In this document: one piece after another, positions 27,901 through 40,800 of the stretch | Layout of the letters: each line of letters starts with the position of its first letter | How positions within the stretch are numbered: position 1 is the first letter of the stretch | Assembly: GCF_000220395.1 (NCBI RefSeq) | Contig: NW_004086389.1 | Span: forward strand, 78,401-142,400 | Origin: Ichthyophthirius multifiliis | Taxonomy: Eukaryota > Ciliophora > Oligohymenophorea > Hymenostomatida | DNA: 64,000 bases | Direction of reading: 5' to 3' | Program-made: the position numbers and the translations under genes | Notes under the pieces: model-generated | Databases searched by the model: none | The model's input: only the letters and a program-made list of their open reading frames with translations | Told to the model about the DNA's origin: nothing

Positions 27901-28634
27901 ATTATAAAAGAGATAATATAAAAAATAAAAACAAATTAAATGTCATACTAACTTTAATAATATTAAGAAAAAAAGATATCAATTACTTTCATAATTTAAA
28001 AACTGATAAAAATAAAAAATTTAGAATATTTTTTTTACTTTACTAAATTTATATGTATTTAATACTTAAGAACTAAATAAATTTACAAAGCAATAATCAA
28101 GCAAAAAAAGTATAATTCTTTCCGAAAAAAATTCTTAAATAGGTATTAAAAGGTACTTCTTTTAAATCTTATAATTTTAAAGAAAAAAACAAATAATTAA
28201 TTATTTACAAAATTGAAATCAATAAAAATTTGTATAAAAAAATAAAATAAAAAAAAAATAGGTAAACTTATTAATTTTTAACATTTTAAATTATTAAAAC
28301 ATATTATAATATATTAAGAATAGACATTATCATCTACTAAATCTTCTCATAAAGAAATATTAAAAAAAGAAATAAATAAAATTTATTAAATTATTGTAAC
28401 AAATAAATAGAAAAATAAAGATTAATTGATTAAAAAAAATATAAATAATAATTGGGTAAAAAAAATATAAAAAAATGAATATAAAAATATACAAATAAAA
28501 TAAAAATTAAAATATAATATATAATTATAGAAAACTGAATATAAAATATATACAAACATTTTTAATAATTCTAAAAAAATAATAATAAAATATATATATA
28601 AAAAAATATATAAAATATATAAAAATATTTATAA

Positions 28635-28670
<36 letters not shown>

Positions 28671-28808
28671 TTATAGACTATCTTATTAATAATTTTTATT
28701 TATATATTTAATTATAAAAAAATTTCTCCTTTTTCAAATAAACAATTTTATATATCTCATATAAAAAATAATATTGTCATATATTTATATATATATATTT
28801 ATTTTTTA
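24958..28808. other. 3.9-kb gene desert with strand-skew switch
   Basis: The longest gene-free stretch of the window. From about 25450 to 27770 the + strand is T-rich; at about 27775 it turns A-rich and stays so to about 28620. TGA occurs in all frames at the spacing expected by chance, and there is no GC-richer island. The first part must hold the malate synthase promoter and the last part the 3' UTR of the COPI-associated gene. I see no coding sequence, RNA gene or mobile element. Confidence 0.55.
28634..28675. repeat. (AT)n tract
   Basis: About 40 bp of alternating A and T, self-complementary, near the end of the gene desert. Confidence 0.9.
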
Positions 28809-29375
28809 TCAAACTATTTTATTTTATATTTCTATGTTAACATTATTTTCTTATAAAGGTTTAATAGAATTATTTGAATTATTTAGGTTATTTTCATTTT
28901 ATTAGTTTTATTAAAAATGATAATAAATATAAATTATACCTACTAAAAGCAATATAATTGTTAATATAATTGAAGCTACGCTAAGTCCATTTTTTTCTAA
29001 AGCACTAAACGTTACTGAAGCTACGAAAATATCTACCATTCCTTTACCCAAATAACCATTTATAAACTAAAACTTTTCTTTGATAAATTATATATCTTTT
29101 TCTGCTCCTATTATTAATAATCCGAATATTATCATATATGCAGGTTAAAAATATGTCCATGGTAAAAATAAATCAATTTATATAAATATGTACCTCAAAA
29201 CTCCTAAAATAATTAAAAATGCACCGCAAAACATATTTATATATCTTAATTTTGATGATTGCTCTTTAAAATTTTTAATTACATCAACAACTTTTTAAGT
29301 ATTGCTTTAAGATTATTATTATTATTCTTCACTTATATTTTATTAATTATAATTCTAATTATTTTATAAATTCAT
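28809..29375 (-). CDS. COPI-associated-family four-TM membrane protein
   Basis: Intronless, 188 residues, TGA. After a Gln/Asn-rich N-terminus (about 45 residues) come four hydrophobic helices: around MFCGAFLIILGVLRYIF, PAYMIIFGLLIIGAE, GYLGKGMVDIFVASVTFS and ASIILTIILLLVGIIYIYY. The order of motifs (LRYINMF..., IFGLLIIGAE, NGYLGKG) fits the COPI-associated/TVP15-type family of small Golgi membrane proteins. That assignment rests on remembered family pattern, not a search. The C-terminus is cytosolic and Asn/Gln-rich. Divergent with the next gene; only 177 bp separate the two starts. Confidence 0.65.
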
Positions 29376-29552
29376 TTTTAAGATTTTGATTTTAAATTTT
29401 TTGATATAAAATTTATTTTTTATAATAAATTCTAATAAATATTTTATTTATTTATAAATAAAAAATATAATATATAAAATTGTTTTAAATATTAAATATT
29501 AATAATTTGTTTAAATTAATAATTATTTATTTCTTAATAAAAAACTTCAATA

Positions 29553-30463
29553 ATGGAAAAAGAATAAAAAGAAGATTTAAAGTAACATACAATACAACAA
29601 AATCTGCTTAAAACAAAGGAATTAGAAAAAATTGAGAATTATAATTAATCTAAAATAACATTATAGGTTGGCAAAACTAAACAAGAAAAATACGAGTCTT
29701 AATGTAAATTTAGTATTTAATTTAATAAAAAGAGAGTTATTAAAAATACAAATAACCTCGAAAAATTGACTAGTAATAACTTAGGAGATTTTGATTAATG
29801 TATAGTAGTTAGTATAAATAACTAAAACATAAATGAAGATATAATAAAAAAGATAGAAAAAAATATAAATTAACTTAAGTAGTATGTGATGATATTTTAT
29901 TTATAAAAATAAAAGATAACTCTGAAAGTTTTATAGGACCATTGAATGTACTTTTAGATTTAGGTTTAAAAGATTTATCAGATAAACAGAAAAACTTAAT
30001 AGATGGAGAAATTTAATTTAATTTAAATTAAGAGAATTAACAAAATAAAGAAAAATCCTTTATATTCGAAGATTTTTATTGTTAAATTAATGTTAGATTT
30101 CATCCAAAACTAGGAGAAAAACTCTCTAAGATTTGTGCAGAAGTTGATCAGGATTTTTCAAAATCTTACCCTATTTTTTTTCTTAAGCATTTCAAAAACT
30201 TTAATGTTGATTTAAATTTTAATTAATTTGAAGATTTACCTGATAACTTAAAAAAACTGTTAATTTTTCAAGATTTAAATACTAATAATAAGACTAATAA
30301 TAATAATAATGAATAAAATTAATTATCTCAAATATTTAATTATTTAGCTCTTTTTATTGATTAAGATTGCAAAATCTAGTATTTTATTAAAGATTTTGTT
30401 TATGTAGAATTTGAATTTGTTAATTTTAAATAAATAGTTAAAAAAATAAATAAATTATAATGA
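29553..30463 (+). CDS. Conserved-looking protein of unknown function
   Basis: Exons 29553-29811 and 29880-30463 (843 bp, 280 residues), TGA stop. The N-terminal 85 residues are Lys/Gln/Asn-rich. The C-terminal 190 residues have good amphipathic order: CDDILFIKIKDNSESFIGPL, NVLLDLGLKDLSDKQKN, FYCQINVRFHPKLGEKLSKI and FVYVEFEFVNF. This looks like a folded beta-rich domain. No motif I can name. The intron 5' site is chosen to keep frame; GTATAA...TTAAG is the only option that does so cleanly. Confidence 0.7.
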
Positions 30464-31398
30464 TTTTTTATTTATTTAGTAATATATTTATAAATTTAAA
30501 TAACTTTTTCCTTTTATATAAATAAATTTATATATATATATATTTATAATTAAATATTTATTTAAATAGTAATTAAAATATTTAGAATGTAAATAAAATT
30601 TTTTTAAAAAAAAATTATATAATAAAATTCTTATTACAAACAATTAATTTTTTATCTTATTTGATAATAAAAATACATAATTTACTTTATTTTTTTGATT
30701 AATATTATTTATTCAGAAAAAAATTTCAAAAAATTTTCTTTATTTTAATTAATATATAAAAATTTAACTATTATATAAAAATCAAAAATCTAGATTTATC
30801 AAAAAATATCTGAATTAAGACAACTAATATTTTAATTTTTAACTTTTTATATTTTTTAATTACTGCTTAAATTAAAACTTTTGTTTTTATTCTATCTCTG
30901 AATTGATAAATATTTTTTTTTTACAAATTAATATATATAAATATTAAAAATTTTAAGTTTCCTATTTTTTTTTTTTTAATAACAAATTTTTAATGCTATA
31001 TGTTATATAATTTATAATTAATTAATTATTTTTCCTAAAAATAAACTTTCGCCATGTTTAAATTAATCTTTTTTTAAATATTATTTCTTTAAATATTACT
31101 TAAGCCTTCTTTAATTTTGATTTTCGTTTTTTCAAATAATTTTTATGTTTATATAGTTATAGATTTTGAAACTTTGAGAATGCCTTTCTCCAAATATTGA
31201 TACAAAAATTTTGAAAACGAATTTGATTAAGAATATAATATATAAAAAAAAATATTTTATAAAATTCAGAATTATCTAAATAAGAGAAGTTGACTTTATT
31301 TTAATTCCAGAATTATAAAGAAGGGAAAAAATATATATAATTTAATTATATATATATATATAAAAATATTTTTGAGAGTAAAAAAATTTAAAATTCTC
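30464..31398. other. Intergenic, no gene seen
   Basis: About 930 bp of A/T-rich DNA leading up to the contig end. No coding or RNA signal that I can support. Confidence 0.5.
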
Positions 31399-31619
31399 TC
31401 AATACACACATAGACAGTTTCTTTAAAGATTTAATAATTTAAATGAAAAAGAGTTAATAAATGGTGAAAATTTCTGATTTTTGGTTATACTATCTTGTGG
31501 TTTATCCTTTTCTTGCAGCTCAGGTAAAAGTAATTCAAAACATTATTTTCTATTCAACTTTTTCAAACTATCATCATTTTAACAAACGAAGTATTTAAAA
31601 TGATTATTTATGAACAATT
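31342..31619. repeat. Copy 1 of a 280-bp direct duplication at a contig end
   Basis: Repeats 31842-32127 at an offset of exactly 500 bp at its left end. The copies differ almost only by missing bases in homopolymers (for example GTAATTC against GTAAATTC, TATTTTC against TATTTTTC). Their left flanks differ completely. The copy runs straight into the N gap. Confidence 0.9.
31399..31619 (-). pseudogene. Partial second copy of the kinesin C-terminal tail
   Basis: Antisense reading gives the last 70 or so residues of the kinesin at 31899-34432, ending in the same CLCVY and TGA. It is cut by the N gap and broken by several homopolymer losses. Most likely an assembly duplicate of low-quality read ends, less likely a real truncated allele or gene copy. 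Confidence 0.6.
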
Positions 31620-31640
31620 NNNNNNNNNNNNNNNNNNNNN
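31620..31640. other. Assembly gap (N)
   Basis: A run of 21 unknown bases joining two contigs. Gap size is nominal. Confidence 0.99.
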
Positions 31641-31898
31641 AAATATAATATCTTTAAAGATAAATATTTTATTTTAACTATAAAAAATAGATATTAAAAT
31701 ATTAAATAATTATTTAATCACTCACAATTAAGATTAAAATAAAAGATAAATAAGACCTTATAAATACTAATTAAAAAAAAAAAAAAACATAGTAAATTTT
31801 TTTCTAAGAAATACTCAATTTTGGGAGGAGTAAACGATACCTTAATTATATATATATATATAAAAATATTTTTGAGAGTAAAAAAATTTAAAATTCTC
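31641..31898. other. Post-gap sequence, kinesin 3' flank
   Basis: About 260 bp between the gap and the kinesin stop. A/T-rich. It differs from the sequence left of copy 1 of the duplication, which is the key evidence that the join is odd. Confidence 0.5.
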
Positions 31899-34432
31899 TC
31901 AATACACACATAGACAGTTTCTTTAAAGATTTAATAATTTAAATGAAAAAGAGTTAATAAATGGTGAAAATTTCTGATTTTTGGTTATACTATCTTGTGG
32001 TTTATCCTTTTCTTGCAGCTCAGGTAAAAGTAAATTCAAAACATTATTTTTCTATTCAACTTTTTTCAAACTATCATCATTTTAACAAAACGAAGTATTT
32101 AAAAATGATTATTTATGAACAATTTATTCAAAGTTCATTGATTAATTAAGTAAACTTCCTCCCCTCATTTACTTGATCAAATTCGCATTATTTCCATGCC
32201 CAGCAATATCAGGAATTTATTTAATTTATTATTATTAATTAATATTTGCTATACTAAATGTTCTATTAAGAAAATCTTAGCTTGTTTTTGATTTGACTCT
32301 TTTATGCTAATTTAAAACATCATTATTGTTTTGGATATTTTAGTTTTAAACAGTGGTCAATTTAAGTACATTTTATTCTAATTCAGTTATTTTATTTTAT
32401 AATAAAATTTAATTTTTAGTATATTATTCTTATATGTTTATATTTTTCTCTTTTTATTATTCTAAAAATTCCTCTAGTTTAATTACATTATCAATTCTCT
32501 CTTTCAAATCATTAAATATTTTTTCCTTTTCTTTTTTGAATATGCTCTTATCTTATGTAAAAGATGTATTTAATTAATTAGTTTCAAGCTTTTCTTTTAA
32601 TTCTAGAATTTACTATTCTGATTAAATTAATTTTTGTAATAAATCTTCATTTGTTTGTGAAGTTTTAAACAGTATTTGATGCAGGAAAAGCTTAAATTCT
32701 TCTTCAGAAAGCTTTTAGGCACATGTAAACAATAAGTCTTGATTTATTTATGAAATCTCCTCATTATTTAATTTTTCAATTATTTTTTTATTTCTTTGTA
32801 GGTTGTTTTAGGATACCCCTTAAAATTTTTATTAATACTATTCAGTCACTTTTTTAAAATTGGTTATTTATTTCATTAATTGCTATTTTAGTTATTAACT
32901 TTTATCTATATTTAAACGATTTGTTATCATTTCGGTCTCATAATCATTTAATAATAAAGCTAAGTTTGTTAGTTTTAATGACATATCTTCATTTTCTTTT
33001 TAAAATAGGTTCATTTGGTCATTTACTTTGCCCATTTCTTATTTTAAAGCAGCATATTTTTACAAATAGCTTTCACATTTTGCCTTTTCTATTCCTATTT
33101 ATGTTTCTAATTCAAGAATTCTATCAGGATCTATTTAAATACTTTCCTTTAAAATACAAAAAGTGCTTATATATATATTATTGAAAAAAGAGTTACATTT
33201 AAAATAGAGTTTTCAACTATTTATGATTAATTATTATCCATATTAAAATTTCCTGTTTTATATTATAAAAGTGTTTTCTGATATTCTTCAATTTCTTTAT
33301 CTTTTTAAGCCAAAATAAGTTATAATTCCTAAACTGAAAATTCTTTGTTAATTTTTGGCTAATTCTTTATACTTTTGGCCCTCATTCCAAATCGTAAAGT
33401 ACTTAAAGATTCTTAATCATTAAAACTTGAAGGAGAGCATGTAATAATCATAGTAGTAGTACTATTACCTCCTAAGCTTTCTTTAAGAATTCTAGTTAAT
33501 TTAGAATTTCTATAAGGGACATGTTTATTTTTTCCTTCTGTAAGTGCATTAATAACATTTCCAAGTGATGATAATGAAAGATTTATCATTTTTGCCTCTT
33601 CAAGAGTTTTTCCTTCAGCTCCAGTTTTAGAAATTTTCTCACTTCCAGCTAGATCTACAAGAAAGAGCTTTGAATTTTTAGCACTTAGGCTTTCAGTGTC
33701 TTTTTGATGAATTTACATTATAAAAATCATATGGGATCTGGAGGATCCTTCATTCATATTTGTAGAAGATACAGATCGATTATTATTTCCTATTTCAATA
33801 GCTTGAAAAACATTTTTTTCAGAACAAACAAGAATCTTTGTTACATTTTCGATAAAACTCCATTTGTTTTGTCTTCTCTTAATGTAAGATTAGATTTAGT
33901 TAAATCTAATAAATCAATTATCTTTTCCATATATATTTCCACTATGCTTACTGATATTTGAAATTATATATAACTTGGACTTGTATTTATATGTGTAAAT
34001 ACTGTTGTTACCATTCTGGGTATTATTCCTCTTAAATTTGGATCATTTATGTTTGGACCTTACATTGTATGAGTTTTTCCTGATGAAGTTTAACCGTAAG
34101 CAAATACTGTACCATTATAACCTTCTAAAACACTCTATACAACTGGTTTTGCAGAAAATTCATATATTTCTTGTTGGCTTGTGGAGGATGAAAATGTTTT
34201 ATCGAATGTAAATGTATGTTTTTCCTACTCTTAAGAACTAGTTATTATTAATGATTTTTAATCATCATTTATATCTATACATACCCTTTAGTTTTTGTTT
34301 TCTAGTTCTGATTTATTTGGGGGGCGTACTCTACATACTACTTTTATGTTTGCTTATTATTAGAATTCTTTATTAATTTAAAAAAAAATATATATATAGT
34401 TTTTTGAACAATTTTTTTTTTTATATTTTCAT
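31899..34432 (-). CDS. Kinesin-1-type motor protein (heavy chain)
   Basis: Exons, 5' to 3', are 34432-34410 (tentative), 34367-33197 and 33146-31899, coding for about 814 residues. Motor domain at the N-terminus: [14 protein letters not shown]-loop [10 protein letters not shown], switch [10 protein letters not shown], switch [10 protein letters not shown], then [13 protein letters not shown] and [15 protein letters not shown] coiled-coil stalk of about 380 residues follows. The tail contains [14 protein letters not shown] and KQMRGG, reminiscent of the IAK autoinhibitory region of kinesin-1. Plus-end-directed transport is the known role. One T is missing at 33854-33857 in the motor domain ([13 protein letters not shown]). 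The start exon needs one A fewer in an 11-A run, so the true start is uncertain. The only other intron is 33147-33196. Confidence 0.93.
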
Positions 34433-34857
34433 TAAATTAATTAATATGTAAAGCTTTTTATTTACATATTGAAGATTTCATTTTAATTTTTTTTTTTTTT
34501 TTTCCTTTAGAAGCTTATTTTGTTGGTTGATTTTTTTTTCTGATTTTAATTACTTTTTCCTGTTGCTCTTTTTTAATTTACAGAAACTAAAATAAAATAA
34601 TTTTTTTGTTTATTTTATTTTTCTTCTAATAATTTTAAATATAATTTATTAATCTCAATTAACAAAAAATTCCCTTTTTTCACATCATTATTAAATTTAA
34701 ATAATAAAAGAAGAAAATAGAAAATAAAATAATTATATATGCATATATAAAATATAAAAAAAATATTTATATATTAAATATTTATTTTTAAATATATATT
34801 ATATATGGAGTTATATTATCTAGATTTTTAAACATATAAAATTATATAAAATTTCCT
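34433..34857. other. Intergenic between two - strand genes
   Basis: About 425 bp with a long T-run at 34490-34503. It should contain the kinesin promoter and the 3' UTR of the Tousled-like kinase. No gene seen. Confidence 0.45.
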
Positions 34858-36855
34858 TCACTTTCTCATATATTAACAATTTAATATTTTCTAAATATCC
34901 CATCTTTCATATTAGTTATAAGTTAAGCATCCTTTAATTAATTCTTTACATTCATTGCTAACAGAAATATTTTCAGGAAAAAATACTTCAGTAGATTTTA
35001 AAATTATATTTTCCTAAAAATAAAATTAAAAAATAATAATAAAAAAAGAAATAACCTTTAATATTTTATCTTAAGACATTCCATTTCCGAATGGTCTTTT
35101 TGCATAAAGCATTTCATAAAATATAACACCGAAACTCCATATATCTACTTTACTAGATATTTAAGGCAATTTATCTTCATGTTATTCAAATGTCTCAGGA
35201 GGTAAATACCAATAAGTTCCAACTCCTTAGCTTGTAAGTTCCATCCTAGTTTGATTTTCATTTTCAAGTATTTTACAAAGACCAAAATCAGTAATTTTTA
35301 AAACTCCATTATGAAATATGATATTTTGAGGCTTAAGATCATAATGTATAACTTATTTTTTTTGTTAACTTAGATAAACAAGTACATTAATAATTTATTT
35401 AGCAATTAATTTAGCTTCTTTTTCCTGAATAAATTTATTTTTTTTCAAATAAAAATTCAAATCAGCTCCTTCACAAAATTCAAGTACAGTTGCAAAACAA
35501 TTATTACTAATTTCTAGGATTTCTAATAAACGGACTATATTTTAATGATTAAGTTGTTAATGAATTTAACATTCTCTTATCGCATGTTTAACATAATTTT
35601 CTTTTATTTCTTAATTCCAATTTTAATTTACTTAATGCATTTTTATTGCGACATATTTTAATTCTTTTAAATCAAACGCTTTGTAAACTTCTGAAAAGCC
35701 TCCTTTACCTAATAAACAGACTAATTAATATCTTTCATGTAAACATGGCCAATTATTATAAACACAACTTTTTTTTTAGTAATTTAATTTTTGTTTGATT
35801 ATATTAATTTTATTGATTTATTTACTTTTTTTCTTCATTAAAAAGTTTATCTTTAATTATAAATTCTTGTTTTTCTTATTCTAATTGCTATAATTTATTT
35901 AACATTTCTGTTTGCTATCCTTTTAATAAAACCTATTTTAATTCTAATTAATCTTATAATGTTTAAATTGATTGATCTTTTAATTTATTTTTTAATTGTT
36001 TTAGTTGTTTTTTTATATCTTCTATATCTTTCGATATTTGTTCCTTTTATTAATTTATTTACTTTTAATTTAAATTTTTTATTATTTATTACATTTTATT
36101 ATTTTGTATATGCTAAATCAGTTCCATCTTACCATATATTTTCTATTTTCGAACCAACTCTTTAAGGCACATATTATCCGATTTTTACTTTTGAAGTAAG
36201 AAGATAATTCAATAATTCTTATCTCTTTAAATTTTAAATTTACAATATTTGCTGACACACTAGTTTATTAATTATTTCTTATTATTACTAATATTTAATA
36301 TTTTTTTTAATAGATATATTATATATATTTTATAAAAATATATTTTTAATAAATACCTCTTAATCTTGATATTATTTTTATAATTCTTTTTGAAGAATAT
36401 ACTTTTGTTTAAAGAATATATTTTTTGAAATTAAAAAAAAGTAAACTTATTTGTATATTTACTTTATCATTTTCAAGTAATTTAACTAAAGAAACTTTAT
36501 CTTAATACAATTCTTCTTTTTTTTATAATTCTTCATATAAAATGTTATAATCTAAATTTAAATTATTAAACTATTTAATCCTTTCTTGGTTATTCGAATT
36601 ATTTTCATCTTATTTAATAAATTTGTTTATTTATAACTATGTTTAAATAGTAGTTTTTCTTTTCTTTTTTTCAATATCTTCGCCTTTAATTTTAAGTTAT
36701 TGATTTTTATATTTACTCTCTGTACTAGGAATTTTATCTTAAGCTTAAATTAAATTAATACTATTTCCTGATTCCTATATTTTTTATGTTTTATCCTTAA
36801 AGAATTAGTTAAATTTATTTACTAATTTTAATGATGATTATTTAGAACTTTTCAT
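34858..36855 (-). CDS. TLK: Tousled-like serine/threonine kinase
   Basis: Exons, 5' to 3', are 36855-36463, 36401-36357, 36287-36093, 36061-35826, 35767-35056 and 35013-34858 (1737 bp, 578 residues). The N-terminal half is Lys/Gln-rich with coiled coils, including the TLK-type stretch IGQYVPQRVG...IWQDG before the last coil. The kinase domain has [26 protein letters not shown], the TLK-specific catalytic loop HYDLKPQN (Y in place of R), [24 protein letters not shown] and [16 protein letters not shown]. TLKs phosphorylate the histone chaperone Asf1 and act in replication and chromatin assembly. Intron 3 is only 31 bp. Catalytic Lys, Asp and DFG are all present, so it should be active. Confidence 0.96.
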
Positions 36856-37843
36856 TTTATTTTTCCTTTTCTTTTTTTTATTTATATTTTTATTAAAATG
36901 TGTTTTTATTAAATTATATTTTTTTTTAATTTTCAAATATTTGAAAAATATTTATTTATAATAAATTAAATACAATAATCTTCATTATTTTCCTTCACAA
37001 AAATATAGTATTTTAAAAATATTTCTTAAAATTAAATTAGATTTCAAAAAAAGAAAAAAATAAAAAAAAAATTTAATTTTTAAATTTTAATATTTTAGAA
37101 ATTTTATTTAATTATTATTATAAAATAATTAAGAAAATAAATTTTTAATATAATTTTTTTATCTTTATTAATAACCTGTAGAAACTTTAGATGTTTTTAA
37201 TTAAAAATACAAACATATAATAAGCAATTTTAAAATCTTTATATGCCCATGTTTTTTAAAACAATGTTAAAAATAATAATAATGGATTATTATATTAATT
37301 TTTCTTTATAGTAAAAGAAGAAATTTAAAATTTATATTATAATAGTAATATAATTAGTTATTAAATAAATATAATATATAATTGATGTAAAAATATAAAA
37401 AAATTATATTTTATATAAGTAATATATAAATATAAGCAAACACATATATTCTATTCTAAATATAATTACTTTCTAAATGCAATATTAATTGTGGAAATGT
37501 CATAATATTGGTTTTTTACAATGATTTTTTTAATATTATATAATTCTAATTTTTACTTAATATGTAGTAAATATTGAGACACCAGTTTTATATTAAGTTA
37601 ATTGATTTTATAATCAAAAGCTTTTCATTTAATATAAAAAATAATTTAATAATTAAATTAAATCACATAATGTTTCTTTAGTATATATTTTATAGCAATC
37701 ATAATTAATTAATATAAGAATATAATCTAGTATTTGTAAAAAAAAAAAAACTATCTATAATTGTCAAATGAATTTATTAATTTTATAAAAAATTGTTAAT
37801 ATATATATTTATTTATTTATTTTTTTTAAAAAAAACATTATTA
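36856..37843. other. Intergenic, no gene seen
   Basis: About 990 bp of A/T-rich DNA between the DOP1 stop and the TLK start, both on the - strand. Presumably holds the TLK promoter. Nothing coding recognised. Confidence 0.5.
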
Positions 37844-40800
37844 TCATATTTTTAAAATTTGCTCATCAAGATTAATAAAATCATCTTCAATCATAGATTC
37901 AACTTCATCAAGTAATGTTTCACTTCTAATTTCATTAAAATCAATTATACTTTAGGACAGTTTTTTGCAGAGTTAGTAAAGTTAAATTTAATTTTCTACT
38001 TTTGAATTAGTGATAATAACATTTCTGTGTTATTTACCATAAAAAGCTTATTAATTACTTTATTTATTAACATAATAAATAGGTTCATTATAAAATAAAG
38101 GCCTTATATGGAATTATTTTGCTTAAGTTTAATTTTTTGGAATATTTTCTTGTTCTTTTTATTTTATAGGAATATTTTCTAATTAGTTCTATTATATAGG
38201 AATATTTTACTCTTGTTAAGGAACTTATTAGTTTTCTTAAGAAATTATATCTTATTATTCTTAACTATTATTAAGGACAGATAGAATATCATTATTCGAG
38301 GTAGACTTATTATCATTTACTAAAGAGTTATTATCATTTAATTAAATACCGAAGTAATCATAAAAGAAAATCCATTGATGAAGATAAAATTAATCTACTT
38401 TAACAATAGAAAAAATTTCAATAATTTTTAATCCAGCCAGCAAAAGGTTTATATTTTTAGAGTTTTTAGAAATTTAAATTAACAAACCTAATAACATAGG
38501 CCATATATTTATAAAAAGTTAATTCATATTAGAAGTAGAAAGCCTAATAATAATAATTCTGAAAGCAAATAGTATTAAAATAAGTAACTAAGGATGAATA
38601 CTTTCAGAATTTTTTATAACTTCAGATATTTTATCAAGAAGATTAGATAACTTTTCTAAATATTAATCCTTTTTTCCGTAAAAAATAAGAAAGCACACTC
38701 TTTTAAAGGCTTTAATTCTTTTTTTATTTTCTTTTTCTTCTTTAGAAAAAAAAGAGGAATTTAAAGTTACTTTATTTAAATAATTCATAAATAGGTCATT
38801 TTTTTCAGTATTTATTATTATATTTATTATTTCCCCCCAATATTACAGTGTACGTTTAGAACAAGAAAAAAAATTATCTTAATTAAATATTTCTAATATG
38901 TTTTTCTTAAACTCCTTTACCAAAGATTAGTTATTGACTAGATTATATAAAAACTTAGATGCGAATTCCACTATTTTACTTTAAAATTATGCTTTTTCAT
39001 TAAAAAGAATATTTAAAGGTTCAAAACATTCCTTTATTCTTATTATTATTCTATCTTATCTTTCTGGTTTGTATGTATTTTATAATAAGTTAAGCGCTAA
39101 ATGGTCTAAAACATATAAAATTGCAAGCTTTTTTTCTTATTTTTTAAAAAATGTTTCATTTTGCTTTTCTAATTTATTCTATAATTGATCTTGTTAGTTT
39201 TCGTCATTTTAAACTATAATACTTGACTAAATTTTTAATATTTCTTATTACAAAGAAGGACTATAAGGAAAAATAAGTTCTTCCAAATCATTTTATAATT
39301 ATAAATTTTAATTATTAATCACATAGTTAGACAAAAAAATGAGTTTTTGATTTATTTAATCATGTAAGCTTTTATTTATTCTACTATCTGATAGTATTTC
39401 TTTAGGCACATATTTATTTGATAACAAAAATAATATTTCAATATAAAATAAATTCACATTCGGATGAGTTGAAGAGTCGAAAAAGAACAAAACTTTCAAT
39501 ATTGTATGCCAAAAAGTAAGTAAATTATCTTTTTTTAAAGAGTTAGAATCTAAATAGGAATATAAAAGGTATGAATATAAAAAGTATAACAAATAACTCT
39601 CTATTTATCCTATTTCTGGAGTTGTTCTTACCTTTTTTTATTTATAAAATTGTTTTAATAATCCAAAGTAATTGACCTATATAAAATATTCTAAATAAAT
39701 ACGAGGGTTTATTTATAAAAGCAATATAATTTCGATTATATTTTATAAATATTATCCATTTTAGATATTATTTACCCATAAAACAGTAAATATATTAACT
39801 ATTTATTAAGGGTAAGCGATCATTAAGCCTTTAATAATTGAAAAATCAGCAATTTTTCTTTTTTATTTTAAAAATGTTTCTTTGATTTCTTTAAATTTTT
39901 AATTAAAAGCAAAAAATTTATCATATTAATACTCTTAAACACCTTAATTATTAAAGCTAAAAGGAAACGAAGCTTGGGTAACCCAATTTTTAACTAAAAG
40001 ATCAATAATAAATTAAATTTATCCGAAAATATTTTCACAAACAATTTCAAAATGTTCAAACTAGATTTTTTTTTCTCCCTATAGACCAAATATATACGAA
40101 AAAAAGCCTCCATTAAGATTACTCGAAGGCATTTCAATAACTTAATTATCATTTAAATCTTATATTTTTAAAAAAGTTTACAAAATATTCTTCAAAGCAA
40201 ATATAGCCTCATACTTTTATTTATAATTATCGATAATTTACGAATAAGAAAATATACATTTCATCACTATATCCCCTAAAAAATTTTAATTTTCTATTTT
40301 TTAACATAAAAAAGGCATTAAAGTGTTCAAAAAACAAATATATTAAGATCTTACATTAACTAATGAGGATTAAAGTCCTTAAAAAAGTGCAGAAAAAAAT
40401 GAAGATTATTCAAAAATCTATTAAAGGACATAATTAGGGACATTTTTTCGAAAAAGAATAACTTTTAAAAGATTCAGAGTCTATAATTGCATCACATATT
40501 CTTCTTTTTGAATATTCAAAGTAAAAATTTATATGATTTCTTCTAATAATTTTTCAATTTAAATATCTTCTTCATTTGTATAAACTAGTAGAAGTTCCAG
40601 TAGTTCAGCTGAAGATGCATTCACTGCTTGATTTTCATGAAAAAATTTAGAGGATAAGCTTTCCAAAGCAGTCACAGTAATAAATTTTAGTGATAAATTT
40701 TTTAAAAAAGTCAAATATGTAGTTCTTAATTAATTTTTACCAACTATTTGTAATATTTATGGAGAAATATATGTACTTATTATGTATTTAAAAAAAATAT

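Noticed and set aside
31399-31619. A real second kinesin gene
   Set aside because: It covers only the tail, stops at the gap and differs mostly by homopolymer losses. An assembly duplicate explains it more simply, though a real allele is not excluded.
31961-32149. Open frame on the + strand starting MVKISDFW
   Set aside because: It lies antisense to the kinesin C-terminal coding sequence, which continues in frame through this region to its TGA.
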